Source: Fremontodendron californicum
Taxonomy: Eukaryota; Streptophyta; Magnoliopsida; Malvales; Malvaceae
Length of the DNA stretch: 64,000 nucleotides
Direction of reading: 5' to 3'
Assembly: GCA_030761205.1 (NCBI GenBank)
Contig: JAULJL010000001.1
Location: 32,311,145 to 32,375,144, forward strand
A program made the position numbers and the translations under genes. Below are positions 57,104 through 64,000 of the stretch, piece after piece (positions within the stretch are counted from its first letter, which is position 1; the number at the start of each line of letters is the position of its first letter). The notes below the pieces were generated by a model, which was not told the DNA's origin, ran no database searches, and was given only the letters and a program-made list of their open reading frames with translations.

Positions 57104-59434
57104 ATGGAAAATGAACAGACTGTTCAAATAGAGAGAGTGGAAAAAGCACAGGATGAGTTAAGGGAACAGTTGGCCAAATCTCAGGCTGAATCGAGAGATC
57201 AGATGAATAAGTTGATGTAACTGGTGTCCACCGCAGTTAAAGGAAAGGGACACACGAAAAATTTAACTTTAGGAGTAGAATCAAGAAGTCGAGGGGACAA
57301 AGAGGGTCGGCAAGAAACCATACTGACAGATGGCTAATCCTCACAGAATATAGAAACTCTACCACCGGCAGCTGCAATGCCTTTCGTGTATGTTTAACCC
57401 AACACAAGGGCACAAAAACAAATGCCGATTGGGGTAAATCTTGGGGCAATCCCGACAAACCCTATCGAGGTCCCAGATCTAGATGATCTCGCCGAGCAAG
57501 AAAAGATGAAAATGAAGAAACTGAAAAAGGTTGAAACAACTGAATCACAAAAGAAGTATCAGCTATTAGAGGAAAGGTTCCGGGCCATGGAAGGGACTGG
57601 ATTGTTTGGCAGCCTCGATGCGAAGGAGATGAGTTTAGTTTCCAGTCTAGTGATCCCACCTAAGTTCAAAAAGCTAGATTTTGAGAAATACAACGGGACC
57701 ACTAATCCTTCCGCGTATTTTAAAATGTATTATAGAAAGATGACTGGACATGATAGTGATGAGAAATTGCTTATCCACTGCTTTCAAGATAGCCTTACTG
57801 GGTCCGCAACTCGTTGGTACAATCAGCTCAGCCAAAGCAAGATCAGCTCCTGGACGGACTTGGCTAGGGCCTTTCTAGAACATTACAAACACGTGTCTGG
57901 CATGGTACTTGATAGACTATCTTTGCAGAATATGGAGAAGAAAGCTACTTAAAGCTTCAAACAGTATGCGCAGAAATAGAGAGAAATGGCTACCCAGGTG
58001 CAACCACCTATAAAGAAACTACGGTTCTCTTTATCAATACTCTAAAAGCACCGTACTATGAAAAGTTAGTAGGTAATGCTACCAAAATTTTTGCAGATAT
58101 GGTCATATCCATAGAGATAACTGAAATCGCTATCAAGAACTGAAAGATGGAGAGTGGGGAATAAGTCACGCACAAGAAAACAACTCCTGTCAAGAGGAAA
58201 GAAGGGGAGGCTCATGCAGTCGGTTTTAATAACCACCCTTTCACACCTCCAGCACCCTATCCATCTTACCCAACCTATAACCCATATTACCCAGCTATAA
58301 AAAGCCTCACTCAAAACCCTTTTCATTATACAACTATACCACAACAACCATACCCGACTGGCATACCTCCTCAAATAGCCATTCCACCAAACACTACACC
58401 GAACACTCAAAACATCACCCGAAATGATCAAAGGCCTATGAGGAATAATCCAAAGCCTCAATATGACCCTATGCCTACCACTTATAGCGAATTGTACCCA
58501 AAGCTTCTACATGGGCAACTCGTCACACTCGTCTATCTCCAGCCTTTAAAACCTCCATATCCCAAGTGGTACGATTCCAACGCTCATTGCGTATACCACG
58601 CGGGGATTCAAGGACACTCAATCGAGATTTGCACTTTTTTAAGCGCAAGGTCTAGAACCTTGTTGATGCAGGAATTTTAAAATTTAGACCAAAAAATGGG
58701 CTTAATATTGTGGGTAACCCGTTGCCTAATCATATAGAGGCTAAGGTTAACGCGATAATGTCAGGAGAGCTTGAAAAGGTAAAAAGGGATATCAAGAAAG
58801 TAAAAACACCAATTATCAGAGTCTGGGTAGAGATGGTCAAGGTAGGGTTGATTCAGCCAAACTCGGATGTGAGAAAAATAGCTAGCCAGTCGGAGGACTT
58901 TTGCCAATATCATGAGTATAAGGGGCATGCCATTCAGGATTGTGAAGAGTTTTTGGCAAAGATTCAAAGGATGAAAGATATAGGCGAGGCCCAATTTTTG
59001 AAAAGATAGAAGATCCTGAAGTTAGTATGAATGAAACTGGTTATGGGGTGGATAGACCCCTGATCATATATTACGATGAGCCAGAGGTAAAGGCTATTCC
59101 AGTTGTCGAGGGACTTGCTCCAAAATTGATCATAGAATTGTCATCACCTTTTCCTTATAAAGGGGACAAGGCGATTCCATGGAGCTATGAATGCAGTATG
59201 GCAATACCGGGATCGTCAAACCATCAGACAGTCGCTGTCGATGTAGCTAAAGTGAGTCACCTAATCCGAAGTGGTAGATTCTATGCCCTGGGAACAGTTG
59301 AACTTGGTCAAATAAGAAAGACAGGAAGACCGGATAAAGGGAAAATGACAGTGGAACCAGACCATATAGAGGTAGAACAGTCTGGGAAAATGGAAAAAGA
59401 TTCGAATCCAGTTAATAAAATGAAAGAACGGTGA
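57104..59434 (+). pseudogene. Ogre Gag, decayed
   Basis: Starts MENEQTVQIERVEKAQDELR at 57104, with early stops. The capsid-like core is intact at 57422-57952 (PPKFKKLDFEKYNGTTNP, HCFQDSLTGSATRWYNQLSQ). After frame changes come two zinc-binding-like clusters, CVYHAGIQGHSIEIC (58438-58680 frame) and CQYHEYKGHAIQDC (58710-59009 frame), then a linker frame at 59027-59434. Tyr-His spacing CxYHx4GHxxxxC is the Ogre form of the knuckle. At least four stops or frameshifts. Confidence 0.8.
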
Positions 59435-59570
59435 ATGAGAAAGAAGCCTGCGAATTCTTAAAGTTCATCAAACACAGTGAATACAGTGTAGTAGAACAAT
59501 TGCATCGGCAACCGACGATGATTTCAGTTCTTTCACTCTGTTAAACTCAAAGCCACACTGAAATGCTCTA

Positions 59571-60689
59571 TTGAGAATTTTGAACCAGGCTTATGTGGCT
59601 AACAACATATCGGTGGAGAAGTTAGAGCAATTAGTGGGGAACATCACAGCAGATGATTATATCTCTTTTAGTTATGATGAGATACCGCCAAATGGAACAG
59701 GGTCTACCAAAACTCTTCATATCACCACTACCTGTAAAGGGCATATTTTACCACGAGTACTCCTCGACAATGGATCCTCTCTGAATGTGATGCCATTGGC
59801 AACCTTGTCAAAACTGCCAATTGATATGACCTACATGCTGCCAAGTCATACTGTTGTCAGAGCCTTTAATGGCACCCGCCGGGAGGTGATGGAAAACATT
59901 GAAATCCCGCTTCAGATAGGTCCTAGTACCTATGAGGTTAATTTCCAAGTGATGGACATCACCCCATCTTACAATTGTTTGCTGGGGAAGCCATGGATTC
60001 ACTCTGCTGAGGCTATGTCGTCATCTCTCCATCAAAAGCTGAAATTTGTGATGGAAGGACGCTTAGTCAGTGTGTCACGAGAAAAAGATATTATAGCTTC
60101 CGCATCCACCGATTCTTCTTATATAGAAGTGAATGAGGATGGCGTAGAGTGCTCGTTCAGGTCGTTGGAGTTTGTCAACGCTGTATCCATCACCGAAGGA
60201 TGTAAAATTCTAGAGCCGAGGTTATCCAAGAGTACCAGGTTAGAGGTGAAGACAACAGTTGGAAAAGGCTGCCGCGCAGGAAAAAGACTAGGAAAATACC
60301 TCCAAGAAATGGCCAGAGCGATAGAAATGGCCGGAAAGAAACACCAATTTGATCTTGGGTACCTCCCTAAAGCCCATGAGAAAAGAAGACAAGTTGAGAA
60401 GAACAGAAAAAGTAGGATGGCCTGACTTTTTGGTGTGGATATGGAATGGGAGCCCATGACTTTTCCTTCAATCCTTCACATTTTTCTTTCAGCAGATTTT
60501 GAGTTTGGTGATAAGAATTTCAATGATGTGATGGTCATGTTGGAACAAGCATTCGAGAAATTCTATGGGGATGAGGATAAACAGCCACAGGAAATGATGA
60601 TCGGCATGGCCGAAATAGATGAGTTGGAGAATGAAAGCATAAGTTGGATGGTGCACCCATGTCCCCCGGGTTACGAGTTGGCAACTGGA
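59571..60689 (+). pseudogene. Ogre protease region
   Basis: VLLDNGSSLNVMPLATL is the Ogre-type aspartic protease active site (DNGSS), followed by SYNCLLGKPWIH. The frame has one TGA at 60423-60425 and then runs on in the same frame (WEPMTFPSILHIF...HPCPPGYELATG) to the candidate intron donor. In Ogre, protease belongs to the gag ORF and is parted from RT by an intron. Confidence 0.8.
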
Positions 60690-60923
60690 GTATGACTGAA
60701 CTTTCTGTAGTTTTTAGGTCTACTCAAGTGTAATGCTCTGAATCAATCTTAATTTCCTCTGCCCAAGGGCATTATGAATCCTCTTGTATGGGCTTATGTT
60801 TAAGACTTTTCATTCAATAAATGACAATCACGATGCATTTTCTTCATATTGATGTGTCTGTATTCTTTCATTATTATTGCCTATATGCCTTCCTATATTG
60901 TTTCTTCCCTCACCTATTTACAG
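60690..60923 (+). other. candidate Ogre intron between protease and RT
   Basis: Donor G|GTATGA-type site after ACTGGA at 60690 and acceptor CTATTTACAG at 60923. The 234-bp interval is T-rich with stops in all frames. A short intron at this place that joins gag-pro to RT is a hallmark of Ogre elements. Confidence 0.5.
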
Positions 60924-61741
60924 GTGCCTAGATACGGAATATGAGGACTATCCTATCAATAATTCAGAAATTGGTTTTGAAAGACCTATTTGTGCGGGTG
61001 ATTTCGACGCCAACGAAAATGTCGAGGATTGTGATTTTTTTTTGGATCTGTTGAGAATAATAGAACAAAAGGAAAAACAAGTATTGCCTCATAAAAAGTA
61101 GTTGGAAGTGATAAATTTGGGAAATGGATTGAGACTCCCATTCACCATCGATAAAGCAAGATTTGATAATTCTACTCCGGGAATATGCAGATGTGTTTGC
61201 ATGGTCATACCAAGACATGCCTGGGTTGGACCCTGATATTGTGGTTCACAAACTCCCATTGAAACCAGTTTGCAAGCCAACTCAGTAGAAGTTGAGAAGA
61301 ATGAGGCCCGAAATGCTATTAAAAGTAAAAGAGGAAGTGAAAAAGCAATTCGGTGCTGAATTTTAGAAGTGGCAAAATACCCAAAGTGGGTGGCAAACAT
61401 TGTCCCGGTTCTAAAGAAAGATGGCAAAGTCCGAATGTGTGTCAATTACCGTGATCTGAATAGGGCAAGACCTAAAGATAATTTTTCGTTGCCTCACATT
61501 GATACTCTAGTCGACAATACGGCCAAGAATTTCGTGTTTTCCTTCATGGACGGGTTCTCTGGGTACAATCAGATTAAGATGGCGCCAGAGGATATGAAGA
61601 AAACCATATTCATGACGATGTGGGGAACTTTTGCTATAAAGTGATGCCATTTGGACTGAAGAATGCTAGGGCAACATAACAAAGAGTCACGGTAACTTTG
61701 TTCCATGAATGATGCATAAGGGAATCGAAGTTTATGCTGGT
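60924..61741 (+). pseudogene. Ogre reverse transcriptase, 5' part, cut by an LTR insertion
   Basis: Acidic linker DFDANENVEDCDFFLDLL, then after several stops the RT fingers/palm: VAKYPKWVANIVPVLKKDGK, VRMCVNYRDLNRARPKDNF, FSFMDGFSGYNQIKMAPED, and after a frame slip MPFGLKNARAT. The sequence ends in GAAGTTTATGCTGG, within the codons of the catalytic Y-x-D-D box, where another LTR starts. Confidence 0.8.
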
Positions 61742-64000
61742 TGTAGGCACCTAATTTTGTCCGAACCCCTAAATCAGGTACGTTATCTTCCTAAATTGAT
61801 GTTGTCAGAATCCTAAAAGGCTTTTCTCATCCTGCACGTGGTACTCCGAGACTTAGTCTAAGAAAGCAGACAAAAAAAAGTCAAACTAAAAAAAGTCAAC
61901 CCCAAAAAAGTCAACTACTAAAAAAGTCAACCCACTTTCAAAATCAAGATTTGAGGTTCAATTGAAAAACGATGAAAGAATTTTGATAATCCAAGGTCTA
62001 CATTGAAAGATATGGAGGCCAAAAGTTGGGTTACGGAATCTCAGTAGAAAAAAACCCTAGTTCGGGAAATTTAAGGAAAGGTGCTTGAACGATCAAATTG
62101 GTCAAAATTGAAGGTCTCAAATGAAATATAAGCACTGATTACGGGTAATGGAAAAGCTACTTTGAAGAAAAACTGATAGAAAAGTCAATTCGGAAGAAAA
62201 CCGATAATTAGGGTTTTTGGTGGATTTCGGTGAAATTTGGTAGAATTACAGAAGTGGCCGGATTCGGTAGGACTAAAGCCCTTAATTGATGAGGAATGAT
62301 TAAAAAAGGATAGCCCAAGGCTCAGTTTGAAGAAAATCTGAAAATCGAACTTGTTTTGAGCAAAATCGGGGTTCGGAGGCAAAAGGGCAAAATTGGAAAA
62401 TTTGGGAAAAATAGCAAATGAACTCCAAAAATTCTAAAAAATTGAAAATATTATTCTTAAACTATTTGGAATATATTGGCGAAATAAAATCTTGATTCGA
62501 AGTTCGTTTGCAAAATGGCCAAATCCCGGGTCCCTATGTAGTAATTCATGTGGATAAATCCCAAAAGAATAGCAAATAAAATTCAAAAATTCTGAAAATT
62601 TGCAAATCTCATTTTTAAATTATTTGGAAGAGATTGGCAAAATAAAATCTTGATTAGGTGTTCGTTTGCAAAATGGCCAAATCCTGGATCCCCTATGCAG
62701 TAATTCAAGCAGATAAATCCCCAAAAAATAGCAAATCAACACCAAAAATTATGAAAACTTCCAGATCACATTTTTAAATTATTTTGAAGATATTGGTGAA
62801 GAAAAATCTGGATTCGGAACTCCTTTAAAAAATGGTAAAGTTCGGGTGCATAAAAGGGCAATTTCGAAAATAAATCCGAAATAAATAGCAAATGGAATAG
62901 AATTTTTTTGAAAACTTCCAGAATTCAATTTTTTATTATTTCGGAAGTATTAAAAAAATAAAATTCAAATTTGGATTCTGGTTGCTATTTATTTAGGTTC
63001 GGGGGCAAAAAGGTCATTTTATCGAAGAAACCAAAAAGGACAAATTTGTAATTAAGGAAAATATGAAAAAAGAAGGAATTGCTGGGATTTTTTTTCCCTT
63101 GGTCAGCTAGCATAGAGGAGAAGAAGGAAGCTTGAACAATTTAATTCCTTAGTCACTATCAAGCCACATGCTACCACTAACACCTTGCAAATGGTCCCCC
63201 TTCATTTAATGGCTTAGGTTCCTTGTAGGAAAGTTGAATGCACATCCAATGGCCAAGTTTAAATGCCAAGATGACATTCTTATTTGTCATGAAAGAACCC
63301 TCATCTAATGGCTAAGAATGGAATAAAAAAGATGAGCACAATTCATCCAAGGTGAGCATCCATTCGGTCAAGCAAGGGAGTGCATGGGATTGTCTCTTTT
63401 CATCCAATGGCTTAGGCCATCTACAAGGGATGAGTGCACATGTTGAGGGCTGGATTTAATCTACACGATTTCATTTTTATGTTGCCCTAATCCAATGACC
63501 AAGAATGGAAGAGCACAACTCATCCAAGGGTAGGCACTCAAGGGGGCAAGCTAGGGAGTGCATAGATTGGTCCTCTTTTGCATCTATGGGCTGAGGTTAC
63601 TACAAGGGCTGAGTACACATCTTAAGGGCTGCTATAAATTGGCAAGATGACATTTTTATGTTGTCATCAAAATATCTTAATCCTAGGGCCAAGATTGGAG
63701 GAGAAAAAGTGAGAATTTCATCCAAAGGTGAGAGGGCCATTCGGCCAAGCCATTAGAGAGGGGTTGGTTTCATTTTTTCAGATGTTTTTGGCTGAAGTCA
63801 GTAGATTATTTAGCAAGAAAAAGGTTTTGAATGAAAGAAAAAAAAAAGGTTTTCAATAGGAGAGCTTGTAGGTAGTCATCTCTACCAAGCTCTAGCATGG
63901 TTTCTTTTTGTTTTCTATGTTGATTTCTTGATTTTCTATCTTGTTTTCCTACTACATTTTTCATAGAAATAAAGTTTTTTAAATGTTTACTTGAGTTTTC
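61742..64000 (+). mobile_element. Ogre-type LTR inserted in RT, runs off the window
   Basis: Starts TGTAGGCACCTAATTTTGTC and is homologous to the first ~2.1 kb of the solo LTR 30646-36159. It keeps the order ACTCCGAGACTTAGTC, repeated AAAAAAGTCAAC, the ~155-bp tandem repeat (here four units, 62400-62990) and the CATCCAATGGCTTAGG region. The 5 bp before it are CTGGT. Whether it is a solo LTR or a full element cannot be seen. Confidence 0.82.

Overview
The window looks like nuclear DNA of a eudicot plant; I cannot name the genus. The evidence is one intron-containing gene of a plant-specific family (NAC, with GT-AG introns), a very AT-rich intergenic background, and transposons restricted to or typical of plants (Tekay/Del chromovirus, Athila, Ogre/Tat, MULE, hAT and CACTA remnants, and a captured plant-mobile-domain gene). 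I saw no tRNA, rRNA, CRISPR array or bacterial or organellar gene block.

Layout. 1-1190: a CGTGT-rich dispersed repeat, with a second copy at 12966-13654. 1781-5692 (minus): the only apparently functional host gene, a four-exon NAC transcription factor with a C-terminal membrane anchor (NAC016/NAC017/NTL type, 660 residues in my model). Its first intron holds a CCGG-rich foldback element, and its 5' leader a perfect 10-bp hairpin built on a telo-box. 6000-16200: gene-free AT-rich DNA packed with small non-autonomous DNA transposons. Three have clear target-site duplications: MULE-like elements at 6113-7042 and 14475-14774, and a hAT-like element at 11444-12582 that contains another foldback element.

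16204-25980 (minus): a complete Tekay/Del-type Ty3/gypsy chromovirus with 2466-bp LTRs that I read as identical, an ATTTA target duplication, an initiator-Met-type primer site, gag-PR, RT-RNaseH-integrase and a chromodomain. It is a very recent insertion, yet two in-frame stops interrupt its single reading frame. 26233-29755: a MULE-like element with about 310-340-bp inverted repeats full of a 27-bp palindrome, carrying a broken plant-mobile-domain (MAIN-like) gene and no visible transposase.

29893-64000: a nest of Ogre/Tat retrotransposons. An upstream Ogre survives as an LTR tip, an integrase tail and a long 3' UTR with tandem repeats and twin hairpins, and is interrupted by a 5.5-kb solo LTR. 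It ends in an LTR (38494-53780) that has a polypurine tract on one side and a primer-binding site on the other, so two Ogre copies share one LTR. That LTR is split by a 10.3-kb decayed Athila element (42196-52490, TSD CATAT). After the primer site come Ogre ORF1, gag, protease, a putative Ogre intron and the start of RT, cut at the RT catalytic motif by another Ogre-type LTR that runs off the window.

How it works together: the NAC protein is probably a membrane-released stress regulator, and nearly everything else is layered transposon sequence. The order of some events can be read: Ogre came first, Athila and the two other Ogre-type LTRs inserted into it later, and Tekay is the youngest datable insertion.
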